In this document: positions 13,246 to 25,791 of the stretch, piece after piece
Layout: each line of letters opens with the position of its first letter
How positions within the stretch are numbered: the stretch's first letter is position 1
Source: Coprinus comatus
Lineage: Eukaryota > Basidiomycota > Agaricomycetes > Agaricales > Agaricaceae
Assembly: GCA_034638255.1 (NCBI GenBank)
Contig: JAWPGT010000009.1
Span: 868,001 to 932,000, forward strand
DNA length: 64,000 nt
Reading direction: 5' to 3'
Made by a program: the position numbers and the translations under genes
The notes under the pieces: generated by a model
What the model was told of the DNA's origin: nothing
Database searches by the model: none
What the model saw: only the letters and a program-made list of their open reading frames with translations

Positions 13246-15016
13246 TTGATATGATAAGTTTGGTGGAAGGTAGGTAGGAGGAGGTGGTGGACGAGAACAA
13301 GGAAGCGATAGAAAGGGCCAGAGAGTTGAAGAAATTGAGCCCCAGTTCCACGAAAAATATTCTCACGCTCGTACAAAAGCGCACGAGCCACTGCTTTCTG
13401 AGCGATTTTGACTCGGAAGATTGCTCCAGAACACATTTTCATTTTTATCACACTTTTCTCTCGGCGGTTGTCCTATCAAACTCAGCAAACCTCAATATAC
13501 GATAAATTTACATCTGAATCCTTTTTATGGTCATTTTTGAAGAGGTGGAAGGTTGTAAACCAAAAGTGAACGATTGTAAGGCGGATGTTTGTCGAAGTCG
13601 CGAGACGGGAATTGGTGCTTACTTCGGCAAATGCCGAAACACTTGCAACGCAAAACAAATCCTGTGTCACGAATCCACTGTAACCTGGGTCTCCACCACG
13701 TCCCCACGTATTGTCTGACCACTGTTTTTGGTTTCTCATTTGAACCTCGGATTCCATTCGATTACCTTATTTTATGTTGTTACACAGCCAAAAGTGTCCA
13801 ATTTTGGTTACAGAAAATAGCAAAACGGTATGGGAATACCCGCACATGACATGTAGTCCGTGCCAGAACGTGCGAGGTACATTCGGGAGAAATGGCCTCG
13901 TAACCTGCACCATCCTTATACTTCTCCGTGCTGGTCAAACATATACAAGGTATCCGAATCGGGTCCAACCGTGGACGGTGTGACATATGGTCACATACAT
14001 TACTGACCTTTACTGACTACCCTAATGACTAACATTAACCTCCTAACGCACTAAGTCCTAGCCCCCAACACGCCGCGTGAGTTTATATTATATTCCGTGG
14101 TGGCTGAGCATGCTGGAGCCAGGTGGGCAGGACTCGTGGTACTGGGCAGTATTGATGTATATGTATTGTTGATCCTTCTTAATCCCGGCTGAAATGAATT
14201 CCGGATAGGTTATTAGTGGCAAGCCTTTCTAATGATATCTCGTAACGTCTATGACTGTACGATAGGAATATACATTATTAATAACCCGACCCAAATAAAG
14301 ATTGATGCTAAAAATACAATCCTCTCTTCATTTCAAAATAGGTTGAATTCATTTATCTATCAATATGCTATCAATAGAGAAAAACCAGTTCTTTTGATTA
14401 TCGTACAAACTATAGACCATATTTTACGAACGACTTAAAAAGTTAATGTAAGGTAAAAAAGAAAATAATGTCCCTTACATTAGTATCTAAATAGCCAGGA
14501 GTAATTATACACTGAGATAGATGACGGAAAGCGGAAAAGCACATGTTTTTAGAACAAAGGAGAAGAATGAAAGACCCCATCTCCCACACCACAAGTTATC
14601 CATACACCAGTGGTGCATCTGTCATTCGAGAAAATAAGATAATGTGTCGAAATAGAAAACAATGACACACGAGAAGTTGAGGTTGAACCCGAGGTTGTCG
14701 ATGGCTGTAATAGAAGAGATGTTGTAATATAGTAGTGGTAGCAGGATATCCGGGAACACAGGTATCATACAGGTGCAACTCGGAATATATATGTGGGTAT
14801 TGGTTGAGCCAATGTAACATCCCAGCTTGCAATGCCGTAAAAATCGGTCCGCAAGATACTGCGAATATTACAAATCCGCATTCTCCTGAAGAACGTTACA
14901 GAGATGGAGAATGAACTGCGGTCCATGAAAGTGGTGTGAGTTGCAATGGAATGGCCCAAGAGGTGTGAATGCCAGATGCGGGAATCGATGGGCGGAGCCA
15001 AAACGTAAGTAAGTCT
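13246..15016. other. Gene-poor stretch upstream of H3
   Basis: Several overlapping 60-90 codon frames occur on both strands at 13.1-14.0 kb and 14.6-15.0 kb, but they conflict with each other and show no motif. The first 200 bases are presumably the H3 promoter and leader. The rest is AT-rich with no supported gene. Confidence 0.5.
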
Positions 15017-15736
15017 TTAAGTAGGGCTAGATGTGATAAACCCATTTGGGTCGTTGCTCTCCCTTTTGCTCCCTTTTTTGCTCTCCTGTAAAACAGTTGA
15101 GCCTGTCGATCCGACGTTGTTCATCCCAGGAGTACCCGCACTACCTTCTGGTGCTATATCATCTGAAAAGGTACCAGGATATTTCGCATGGGCAGGAGGC
15201 ATATGTTGTAATAATGTCTGTTGATGTGATATTATGGGTATATGGGGCTTATCGGAGGTGTGCAGTTTGCGAATTCGTTCGCCGTAAGAGCGAGAATGAG
15301 AACGACTCAACTCGGATGGAGGATGACGATGTTGTTGTTGAGATATGTGTTGAAGAATTTGCTCTGAATGACAGGGTTTGGAGGGAGGCGACGAATGAGG
15401 GATAGCAAGAGAGGGGGAATCTTCCTGCAGGGGGCCACATGTTTTAGAGGGGTCTTTGTCGACTGAAGTCATGTATTTCTTTTAAAGATAGTCCAATCCA
15501 GAACGAAATGCAAATAATGACGAACCTAGAGGAGTATTTTGTGGTGTACTTTTCAACGAGTCGTCATGAGAAGTCAAGCGTTGGTTGCGCAATCGTTTCT
15601 GCCGTTTATTAACGAGAAGGAAGGTAGCCACGATAGCAACAACAACGATGAACCCTACGAGGGATCCAGCGATAATTGGAGTAGATGAGGTCCTGTGCGG
15701 ATGCGGTCTTCTTGTGGGAGAGGACGAAGGACCCAT
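15017..15736 (-). CDS. Single-pass membrane protein with Ser/Pro-rich flanks
   Basis: Two exons (15736-15526 and 15462-15017, intron with GTTCG donor and CTTCAG acceptor) join in phase. A short Ser/Thr/Pro-rich outer segment is followed by one transmembrane helix (PIIAGSLVGFIVVVAIVATF), a stop-transfer cluster (NKRQKRLRNQR) and a long disordered cytosolic tail rich in Ser, His and Pro. This layout is common in agaricomycete cell-surface proteins, whose N-terminal ectodomain usually precedes the helix. Here the frame upstream of 15736 is open for about 16 codons (LTTTSVH before the Met) and then meets no convincing exon, so the N-terminus may be unresolved or lost. Function unknown. Confidence 0.6.
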
Positions 15737-16889
15737 GTGAACCGAGGTGGTGGTCAGCAGACAACAGAGTGATCTGCAAATTTAGGCCCTCCAACTAGTG
15801 TTATCTCACCACAAGTCCCAGTCCGCACTTTGCACAAATTGAGGTCGTTGCTCATCGTTGGTAGTGAAATATTGGTGTAGAAGTGGTGGTGGTTCAGATT
15901 AACTTAGCCTTCCTTGGCATTGCCCTCATTATCCCAAGGCATCAGCTTGGCATTCCACACTTTCTCACTAAGCGCCTATTCAATTCTCACAGCTTTTAAA
16001 AACCATCGCCATTGTATTGGGTGATATACAAGACTTGCTATTTTCGAAGAATGGTATCAGCACATTGGTTTTCATCCTCATAACAAGGACAGTCAATGTT
16101 TTTGATGATTATGCTAAACGCTTGGGGTAAACCTAGACTTGCCACAAAGCAATTATATCAAGTATCGATGCCATAAAATCCACTAAGAATGTAAGGCAGT
16201 TGCTTATCATTAATTTGCACGTATCTACGAATTCACATCGAATAGGTTGAAGCCTCCGCCCAGCGCTCAGTGGGGGTATTCGGCTTTGTCAGGGAACTAT
16301 TCCTCAGTGTGACATTCATTGAATCCCGTTACTTGATCATCACGCAAAACATCTAAAAATAGGATTGAACTGCAGAGTGGGGCAGCTTGCCGATCCTCTA
16401 CGCGCCTAATACGAATACATGAGCTACTTCTGGGAAAGATAATGCCCCTACTCAGTACTCAACTCAATTATGCTTACCTGCTACAGTGCGATTCATGTTT
16501 TTGTTGGTAGACTTTTTTTATATAAGGAAGTACGCCGCTGGCTGGAACCTTGTCTATACCGATGACAAGAAACACTAGCTTAGACACGCCCGAAGATACA
16601 CTGAACCCTTGTGTATTTCAGAGAACGTTGGAATACAAAAGCAAGAGTGTCTAATCTACTTTACTATTTTCTTATTCTTTATATATGTCCTTTCTTTATT
16701 CATGTCGTCATCCTCGTCATCCTCGTCATACTAATTATAACTGTTGTAAGCCTCAGGCTTACACTGGCATCGAAATTTACAAAACCTAAGAAATATGTTT
16801 GTCACCAATGCCCCAGTTCCATTTCAAATATACACCAAGGAGATAGATAAGAAATACTAATACAAATGAGATACGTATATCTTCAATTC
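15737..16889. other. Gene-poor stretch
   Basis: No ectodomain exon for the neighbouring membrane protein could be found here and no other gene is supported. A TCGTCATCCTCG direct repeat sits near 16707-16727. Confidence 0.45.
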
Positions 16890-18350
16890 TTACAAATTTG
16901 CCTTCCGTGATAACGTCCTTGTCCCAAGTGCGTCGTTTACAGCCTCCGCCAATCCGATCGGCTGTTCTTGTAGGATCTATGAGGTCGTAAGTTATCATTC
17001 GGCAAGATAAATTTCCACCTTAGGGCAATTTGAATCTCATACCATGTGACCACAGTCTTCTACCTTAGTCACGGAAGCTAGCGAACGTCCTTCCGACTTA
17101 CTACTCATCGAGTCTTGAATGTAATCAGGACTAGAGAGATTATAAATTGAGTTTTAGAGGTATGTTTCCACTCAGATGATAAAGCAAACTTACACCAAAT
17201 CATTCCTAGTGCCCCAAATAGCATGTATAGGCAACACTTTGCACAATTCATTCAATAGCATGACACCTTCAAAGTGAGGCTCCGTATCAGCGTATGATTG
17301 TGCTTCCCGTTTCTTGTCGCATTTGAGCATTACACTGTCATCTGGTAACTCGTACAAACCATGGTCCTTCCGTTGCATAGCTGTTAGGAATGCGAATGGA
17401 GAATGCAGGAAGGAACGCCATACAACTAACGATTGAATAATACTTTTGTCCCAATACATCCACGGGAACCTCTTGGTGAAGTAACGTTGGGCATCCTCTC
17501 TGGAGTTCCAACGATCTTTCCGTATAGACGTGGTAGACACAGCAAAGTCCATTTGTTCCATACGTTCAGATAAATGTTCCTCAAAGAGTTCACGAGTAAC
17601 AAGTGTTGCTTCTATCAAAACCAAAGAGGATATTTGCGTTTTGCAGATAGACAGGTTAACAGTCATGACTGCAGACGCCGTTAGTACTCTATGATACATG
17701 TTTAAAACAAATAGATACGGTCATAAAACGAGAAGAGCTTACGCTGTTGCCGCACCAGCAGAGTGACCACATAGGACTAGACGATGGCCTTGAACGTGAG
17801 GTGACCTGATGAATTGCACGACACCTGGTACCCAATCATACACAGCTATACGCAAACAATGTCATAGAGGGTGAGGGTGATAATGTAAATGTAAATGTAC
17901 ATACAAACAGTGTCTGTGCGCTCATTCAGCAGTTCTCTATTCATAACTCCAGCATCACCATGAGTTGGCCAATCAAACGTCCATGCCACTTTAAATCTGC
18001 CTTCCTGAAGGAGGTAATTAATAACAGGTTCCCATTGCTCTTTATCTAGATGAACAGTTCGCTAGCTGATTTAACCACACCGTGCACCAATATGCCTGGA
18101 TCTACGTACGAGCACCAATACAGTGAAAGAAGAGTAACGTCAACAAATGGTCTTGGTTGCCCTGGTAACGTAATGGTGATTTATATCTCTTGGCAGTCAT
18201 TTTGAGTGAGGGCCATGGTGATCCTTTACGAGGAGGGCAATCAAACGTGAAAGCGTCAATTTGGAGAGACATAGCGGTGTAGGTGCTGGTGGGTGATTGG
18301 TTGACCAGCACTCGTGAGAATGTATGACAGATATTGTTGATATCAATCAT
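16890..18350 (-). CDS. Alpha/beta hydrolase (LPX1-like), C-terminal KANL
   Basis: Six exons (18350-18110, 18045-17905, 17845-17743, 17688-17194, 17130-17043, 16976-16890) give 384 aa, a clean multiple of three. Fold landmarks are LLFFHCIGAHKEQW (oxyanion strand with the conserved H-x-x-K-E-x-W), CGHSAGAATA (nucleophile elbow G-x-S-x-G), ALPIHAIWGTRNDLVP (acid region) and VEDCGHMI (catalytic His), so the Ser-Asp/His machinery looks complete. The family, fungal hydrolases related to yeast peroxisomal lipase Lpx1, acts on small esters or lipids; substrate unknown. The last residues SRKANL match the peroxisome signal KANL of human catalase. Start could also be the internal Met before SLQIDAF. Confidence 0.85.
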
Positions 18351-19393
18351 ATGGATCGGAACTCTAAGTCTTCAAATCAACGTCCTGACAACTTCTCTTG
18401 TTAACTTTTCAAAGTACTTCATCGGTTTCCTCAGTCCTGAGTAGAGTAAGTGAGGTTATGCGGAAATACGCCTACGCCGAGATGGCCGGGAGTTAGTACA
18501 AGAGAGCATCCGATGGATGCCACTCTTATATCATAATTATTTCACTGGCGGTTTCCCTACATCATTGTATGATAAGTCCGACAGGTTATAATGAGTGTTC
18601 ACCTTGTGGATCGGTATCGGCGATTCGGAAAGACCCATCAAAATGAATTATTATTTATTTACACTGTGCCATTGACTTGGTAATCTCCACTTAGATTCTC
18701 AAGTACTAGCAAATATTTATCCAAGCTTTACTTTACTCGTGAGCGTGGGTCTCAGAGTAAAGATTAGGTATGTCCTCGATAATCCAGTTAGATTATTGAG
18801 TCACCCACGCAGTGTTTATAAATTAGTATTGCACGATACAAATGACTCTACCTAATACCTTTGGGCACAAAGGGAAGTGGTTTTCCTAATGGAATCAATG
18901 AAACATAAATATCTAAGATCCAATCTCGGACGTCAATTAGTTATATCCGCACCAATACCCATTGCAATTTGAAAATCGAAGGGGCTGCACCTTTGGTGCA
19001 GTGTGTACTTATCTGGTAGGTTTTTTTTTATCCATGTCAAGCGCCGACAGTCTTACCGGGCATGATTCAATACCATTTCCCGGACCACCATCCTACCAAT
19101 ACGCTGTAGTTCATAGTGAGCGTTCACCGTTAATAACGGGTCTTTGCTATATATCCTTGAGATCTGAAATTCCTACTAAAGCTTTTACGATATCCATGAC
19201 CTTGAAACCCGCTTACTATCAATCACTACTATTGTTGAATTTAATTTACAGCTGACAGAAGAATGTTCTGTCATTCTTCGATTTAAAGGATATATATATC
19301 TACTGCTACCCACAACGATGATGGCGAGTGATGAATTAGTTAAGCATAGATAGTTAGTGAATTAGATTAGATATTTACTACTACCAAATATAA
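18351..19393. other. Intergenic, hydrolase to P450
   Basis: No supported gene. A 97-codon plus-strand frame at 18962-19255 lacks motifs. AT-rich. Confidence 0.5.
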
Positions 19394-21638
19394 TTAGGTG
19401 TAATGTAATGCAGCCGTACGAGGTTTAATGTCGATATCGAATGGTTCAATATGGCTATTTCTTGATGAGTTCTGACGGAACGAGGCTTATAATTGGAGAA
19501 ATATAATGATCTCACCTTGTAATTCCGGTAGTAAACTTTACCGCTGGCTCGCTCCCTGACTTACTCTTACATCCAAGGTCATCATCACACCCCGGATCTC
19601 CATTAATACTAGTACCTGATGGAATGGAAATATTATAATGGGATAATATTCCAGCCATATTTAACAACATCGATGTTTCAGCGAAATGTGTACCGGGACA
19701 AGCACGTCGACCAAATCCGAACACCCATTGTCGAGGGTCTGGTTGTGATTCATTGTCTGCGCCTGCTGTATTACATGGGTCCTTCAAAGAAGCTAAAAAG
19801 GAAGGTAGGAAACGAGAAGGGTCAAATGTGTTTGGATCTGGGTAGATCTCGGGATCATGCGTTATAGCCCTATTTTAATCACCAAAATGAAACCGAAGAA
19901 ATAGTGAGCAATCAAAGTACCTAAGAGGAAAATGTATTATTTTGTACATACCATACGTTCCCAATCACAGTGGAGCCCTTAGGAATTCTATAGCCGTTGT
20001 ACTCGTCATCTTCATTGACCTTATGTGGTAACGCTAGTTCATATGCAACAATCCAAAAATAAACACGTGCAATTCCTCAGTTTGAAGATTCTTCGAAAAA
20101 GCCAAGGAGTAACTTACCAATGTTACCGACAGGTGCGTAGCGCAGAACTTCCTTAAGCACTGCCTGAAGATATCTGAGCTGCCCAAGGTGTGATGGTTGG
20201 GGTAGATCTCTGCCACAGATCTCGTCAATCTCAGATTGTGCACAAGATTGAATTGTAGGGTGTAAGGCCATTAAGAGAATAAAAGATGTTACTGCCGAGA
20301 CTGTCTGTAGCAAAAGTTAAGAGTAATGTCATTGAGTATCTATCTATGATCCGGGGCGGAGATGTTAGATGAGCAAACCCACCGTATCAGATGCACCAAC
20401 ATAAAGCCCTCCAGCACAATATCTGATTATATCTTCCTCTTCTTCGTTCACAGACTTTCGTTCTGAATGGCAGGAGTGTAACAAGGAGGACGTAAACGAC
20501 TCGGAGTAGGCTCCAGAAGCCTATGACCCCAAGTTCAATAACTCGCACTAATAAAATTAATAAAGTACTCACGAGTTGCTTTTTTACCCATTGATGTGGT
20601 ACATCAGATAAGTAACTCAATCGTTCTCTCCAAAGCTTCCCTTGCGTTTGAATTCGCCACACGGCAAAAACGAAGGAAGGTACCTCACTGTGTCGTAATA
20701 CATGAATGAGAATTCGACCATGGTCTAGATTAAATATAATAATAACTCGCCAATTGGGTAATAGTCGACCAGCCACGACCCATTCGCCATCGTCATATCT
20801 GTGATCGTGGTAGTTTCTTCGGCAACGCGAACAAACGTATCATCAAGATCTTTGATTGAATATCCATAGGCCACTCTCATGATTACACCGACTGAATTTC
20901 TGATCAGATATATCAGCATCCAAGTCATACGTACTATTTCGATCAATCAGGTCATTTTGAAAAATTACGTACCTACGGATGTGTTGAATATATTTCTTTG
21001 GAGATTTGGCTAGACCTTCCAGTAAGATATTAAGCTCTTCTTGTAAAATATGAGTATAATTTTTCGTTGATTTTGGGCCGAGACCTTGTTGGATGAGTTT
21101 GCGATAGATTTTATGGCGAGGATTTTGGGAAGAGATGTTGAAAACTGTTTTTGAACGCCCACAGATCGTATGAGACATATATCTTTCAGGACGATCTGAA
21201 TAAATGTGAGACCTTCTGTCGAGTAGATCTGAGACAGATTTTGCGTCGTTTAAGATGATTGTAGTGCGATTATAGACGCGAAAGGAGAGTATAGAGCCTA
21301 ATCAGAAATGAAAATGTGAGAAACCATAGTATTGGTACTCTCATTCTTCTACCACACATCTACACATCGTTTGACTCACTTTTATACAGTTTGGACCAAG
21401 AACTATATGCCTTCCAAGGTTCTCTCTTTGGCAATGAGTTCCTCAAGCCAAAAAATAGTTGACCTTTCGGTCCGGGTGGAAGTGGTAGCGTTTTTGCTTT
21501 AAAAACGATTGAGATTTTATAGTAGTGAAGATAGAGAGCTAGGGTGAATAGTGTAGCTCCCGCCACATAGAAGCAAAGAGGCACAACCATCAGATGGAAG
21601 ACGCTCAGAGGGACCTCATCCCTCTTATATACTTCCAA
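19394..21638 (-). CDS. Cytochrome P450 monooxygenase
   Basis: Membrane-anchored heme monooxygenase of the fungal E-class. Nine exons: 21638-21380, 21297-20973, 20899-20751, 20687-20573, 20520-20383, 20304-20118, 20033-19952, 19869-19516, 19460-19394. Landmarks in order are an N-terminal hydrophobic anchor, LPLPPGPKG hinge, the I-helix GASDTT, ExxR as EVLR, DPEIYPDPNTFDPSRF and the heme loop FGFGRRACPG with the axial Cys. Exon 3 ends on a GC donor if homology is followed (DYYPI then VRYLPSFLPCGEFKRKG). That frame is one base short at the CCC of 20639-20641, after which KLWRERLSYLSDVPHQW continues. A GT donor 5 bases later restores frame but replaces conserved residues. So it is either a frameshift or an error. 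Substrate unknown. Confidence 0.85.
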
Positions 21639-22711
21639 AAGTCGCTGAGGCTGTTAAACTCCTTTGTTCCTTGGGGAAGACTTCGATTTAAACATACAAA
21701 ATTATAGCTCGGGTTCATTACTTATCAAAATGAACGACTACGCAATGGTCAAACATGACACCATATATAAGCTTCATTTGGGTCACAGTGTCAATAATAA
21801 TTGTGGACGATAAGTCCGGATAACCCCGTGTCACGGTCAGTGAATATGAAAGATGCGATAATTACGAAAAAAAAATTGGTCCATTTGGGTTCGATTTAAC
21901 AGACGACGGGAACTTATTTTGCCTCGTGCCAGTGGATGACTTGAAGTAGTAGTAGTAAGGGCCAAGAAAAACGGCTGCTGTGTCACCATTGAAGACAACA
22001 ACGACACATTAGATATTTAGATCCGATTAAAAAGGGGTCAGCAGATCTAGGTAGGTGTGATATGGGGAAAGGGTTGGCACTTGTTAAATAGTTGAAAACC
22101 CTCTAGCTGAGTCATGGATATACGGTTATGGAAACTCCATCATCCGCGTTACTGTGTACTTAGTAGGAAATGTTTCAACTTAAACAACGAACCGTGTTGG
22201 TATCTATATCCTAGTTAGTAGTCGGAATAATCCCATCAGAGTAAACTGGCATGAAGTGAAGTACTAGTAATGCATCGGGAATATAGTATGTTTCAACCTC
22301 GCTTCTAGCACATCGGACAGGCCTTCCATCACCAAATCGAGTCAAGGATCTATCGGACTTTAAGGCCTCCCCCCATGAATATTGAACATACTCAACATGA
22401 TAACGTCAAAGAGGATCGACAGACGGTCTAGTTGGCTCTAATATTCAACTTCTCCCGATACCACCCGCTGTGCGATGGGGATTAGGCTAGCCGATAAGAA
22501 ATGTTTCGCCGAGGCTGTTGCAGCGTGGGCACTGGGAGGGTGTGGGTGAGCACAGGTGAGTATTTAAAGTGGGCCGTCCGTGCTGAAACACCCATTTCAC
22601 GTCCGTTTCTGGACCCGGCCTAGTCCCGAATAGCCCGTTTTTGTCCGGTCATGAGGGATCTAGCCTAAAAATACCAAAAAAAAATCCCGAAAAAATGTTA
22701 ATTTATTTGTA

Positions 22712-22713
<2 letters not shown>
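21639..22713. other. Gene-poor stretch upstream of P450
   Basis: No supported gene. The first few hundred bases are the probable P450 promoter. From about 22560 the text becomes GC-richer up to the C homopolymer. Confidence 0.45.
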
Positions 22714-22742
<29 letters not shown>

Positions 22743-22755
22743 CTTTTTTTTTTTT
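22714..22755. repeat. C30-T12 homopolymer tract
   Basis: Thirty consecutive C (22714-22743) followed directly by twelve T (22744-22755), preceded by A-rich sequence (AAAAAAAAATCCCGAAAAAATG). No gene overlaps it. Could be the scar of a retroposed or transposed element or an assembly join. Confidence 0.9.
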
Positions 22756-23374
22756 AGAGCACTACTACCATTTGAGACCGCAAGTGTTAATACTCTACAT
22801 GTGAATATTAGTAACTACCCATTTACGCGAACCAAGAATTTCCACTGCAGCCTTGATCTTGTCAGAAGATAAGGTCTAGAATACCGCAAAATCTTCTTTT
22901 GTAAGTGAGAAACCAATGGAAGTGATCCCTGTAGGTCTTGATGGAAGAGAGATGTGAGGTAAGAGTGAGGTCCCATAAGTGCAAACTGGGTAACCCGGGG
23001 AATATTGAGTGACATGCCGTCTGGGAACATGTCTTGAAAGCTTGGTGGTATTGCTGTAGCATCATTGTATGTACGATCATCTATGCCATGTCTGACCGCA
23101 AACGTAACAATAATAGGTGCAACTGTGTGAGACTGAATATTCTGACGGTGATCGATCAAATCAATATTCTATGCCAAATCTATTCTATATTCAAATATTC
23201 TGTACCCGTCAATACCCGATACTGGAGGTTCACACGCCAGTACCGGAGGGATTTTCATGAATATTGTGAGTTAATTTGGCAAAAACTATGAACGAAGGTT
23301 TAAGGCATTAGACGGGAATGCAGCAAGTCGAGATATTTTTGAGGGAAGGTGCTATTTATCGACTAGTACTAGGA
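22756..23374. other. Intergenic, homopolymer to BTB gene
   Basis: A 114-codon minus-strand frame (23159-22815) overlaps two other frames of similar length; none shows BTB or other similarity that I can defend. Confidence 0.45.
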
Positions 23375-24372
23375 TCAAGCGCCGGGTAGCTCTCGATCCC
23401 AATCAAGTTCACTGAACTTGGGTACGTTTGCCATCTTCTCTTTAGCAAACTCATTCCAGGCCTTTAGAACAGCTTCGCAACTCCCTTGTTTCCCGCAGCA
23501 GGTCAACTTCTGCGACTTTAACGGGAAAGTCATCAAGAAACCTCGGACTCCATTTCCTAGGTGTTGGTATATTGAACGTGTTCGGTCATTGATAGCACAG
23601 CCGTTTGTTGTTGTACGATTAGAAAAGGAGGACCAAGGATACTTGGGATCTTTGAAGGTACAAACTTCGGAGGCAACAGCTGCCCATTTTTCGTGATATT
23701 CGAGCTATAAAAGAGTGAACTGTCAGGATAATGAAGCAAGAGGAGCAAACAATGTACCCAAGGAAGGATGATTGTTGTAGGGAGTGAATTAATGGTGATC
23801 ATAAGGGGTTCTGTGATGACGAGTGGTGCAGCCAAATCTGCAAGGTCAAAATATTCATACTTTGTCGCGTATACTAAGACAGTCCTCGGATGTTGGTGTA
23901 GTTGCGCCCTATATTCGTTTGTTAGGAAGTTTTACTGATGAAACGCGTGAAACATACTTCATATGTAGTAGGCAAATGCTCATGACGGGGAAAACTTGGT
24001 ATTCTTCAGCGGCATCAGCGAGCGAGGTCATTGTCCTAGTATCCTGCGAGTCTAACTCTGGATGGCGTTTGGGGTAAATGAATTGGAACAGTAATTCCAA
24101 TATATAACCAGCTTGTTGCAGGTGGATAACTTGATCTTCTGCTTTGAATTCTGCTTTGGATTCTGGATAAGGGAAGGACCCAGTCGAGGTATCTATATTC
24201 TTTTGGTGTATTCGCAGCTGGAGACCATCGTTCGATTGGATGACGATCTCTGCGGACGGATCATTGACTGCGAAATGAATGAATTGTCGAGTTTGAGAGT
24301 AATTCTGGACTCACAAATCGTGGAGGGACGGATTTCAATGTGAGACACGGCGTCGTTGTCTGACTTGGTCAT
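23375..24372 (-). CDS. BTB/POZ-domain protein (intact paralogue)
   Basis: Four exons (24372-24315, 24267-23958, 23908-23758, 23704-23375) give 282 aa in phase. The N-terminal half is a mushroom-type BTB domain: AEIVIQSNDGLQLRIHQKN (strand and helix entry), then ILELLFQFIYPKRHPEL and SLADAAEEYQVFPVMSICLLHMK. The C-terminal half contains LEYHEKWAAVASEVCTF and a Cys-bearing segment (LTCCGKQGSC) shared with the neighbour. Such proteins mediate protein-protein contacts, often as Cullin-3 adaptors, but agaricomycetes carry many with no known partner. It lies 83 bases downstream of its paralogue on the same strand. Met at 24384 is an alternative start. Confidence 0.8.
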
Positions 24373-24455
24373 GAGGAGCAACAAAAAGGAATGAAGTTCA
24401 CGAAACAGGTATGTAATATTCGATTATGTACAAAGTACGTGTTTAACGTCAATGG

Positions 24456-25429
24456 TCATTTGGGCCAAGCAAACGTACTGAATTTTGGAACCGTTGCCAT
24501 CCTTTTCGTAGCAAATTCGCTCCAAATACCAAAGACTCTAGCACCCGGACACTCTTGTCGAGAGCAGCATATATCAGTCGACTTCAAGGGGAAAGTTGTC
24601 AACAATCCTCGAACTCCATTTCCAAGACGATGTTGTATTTTTCGGGCTCTCGTTGATATTTCCACAGTAACTTCCAAAGTGGTGGTGCGAGAGTTTATTC
24701 CAAGTTGTTGTTGAGTCTTCAAACACGCAGACCTCGCGGACAACGTCTGTCCATGCCTCATGATATCGTAGCTACAGAATAGGTCCTTAGCTATTAGTAG
24801 TCAAAGATATACTAAACATACCCAGGAAAGAACCATGTGTGTAGGAAGAGCAGCAACGGTGACTGTGAGTGATTCTTCGATAACAAGGGGGGCTGCAGTA
24901 TCAGCCAAATCCTTAATTCCATGCTTCGTACTATACGCGAGAACCTCCCTCGGATGCATAGAAATACGGCTCCTGATTAATGATCCATATAAAATGAATT
25001 TTTGTTCTTGAAAATGATGTGGAAATTGACCTACTTCATGTGGAAACGACAGACAGCCATCGCAGGGAAAACTTCATACTTCTCAGCCGCTTCTGCCAAT
25101 GACGCTAAGGTTCGGATGCTGCGAGAGTCCAATATAGGGTAATGCCGAGGGTAAATGAAACAAAACAACAGCTCTAGTATCTTTCCGGTTTCGGTGAGGT
25201 GAACAACTTCATCGCGAGTCTCGATTTCAGAAGGAGGAAAGGCTCCTGTTGTGGCTTCCAGATTTTTTCGATGTATACGTAGCTGAAGGCCATCGCTTGA
25301 CTGAAATAGTACTTCCGCTGATTCATCGTTGACTGATTGTGAGTGAGTACAAAAACATTTAGTGCAAGGTTGGAAGAACATACAATCCTCCGAAAGTACT
25401 ATTTCTGCTTTCGAGTTATCAGCGTCCAT
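24456..25429 (-). CDS. BTB/POZ-domain protein (paralogue with frameshift in last exon)
   Basis: Exons 25429-25035, 24972-24822 and 24771-24456. Same architecture as the downstream gene: AEVLFQSSDGLQLRIHRKN, ILELLFCFIYPRHYPIL, SLAEAAEKYEVFPAMAVCRFHMK, and an exon of 151 nt identical in length to its counterpart. It lacks the paralogue's first intron. The last exon starts in the right frame (LRYHEAWTDVVREVCVFEDS) but conserved text resumes one base off (LGNGVRGLLTTFPLKS, then MATVPKFSTF), with the shift near 24693-24697. No GT-AG intron fits. As read, the protein stops early at FPLEVD. It is either a decaying copy or a base-call error. Confidence 0.7.
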
Positions 25430-25791
25430 AGCTTACACTATGTGATTAGAAAGGGAGACAAGGGGACATGGATGATGCGAATTTGGAATGTACGGTGACC
25501 AAGTAGGTTACCGGGTTGCTTGTTCAATTCTTTAGTACTTAATTCAACACACATTCCGGCTCAGATAGAGAGGCATATTGTTGGCCCTTGTTCATTGGAT
25601 AACCCGTTGGCTGGAGGGTTGGCTGAAGGGCACTTAAAGGGCTTTAGATAGGCCATTTGTTAACTTGATTCCAATAGAGACTGATGTCCGGTAACTCCCG
25701 AATCAAGCAAGTCCAAACACCACACGAGCCAGATGGACCGTATACACGCCGGCGACAACAAGACCAGCCCGCTCCCCTCAAGACATTCCGA
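25430..25791. other. Divergent intergenic region, BTB gene and eL14 gene
   Basis: About 360 bases separating the BTB gene (-) from the eL14 gene (+), so it probably serves as a two-way promoter. No sharp TATA box seen. Confidence 0.5.

Noticed and set aside
21880..21900. GGGTTCGATTT as a tRNA B box
   Set aside because: No A box or acceptor pairing upstream at tRNA distance.
22815..23159. 114-codon minus-strand frame next to the BTB pair as a third BTB gene
   Set aside because: None of the BTB landmarks (strand, FxYP, AxxxEKY blocks) is present.
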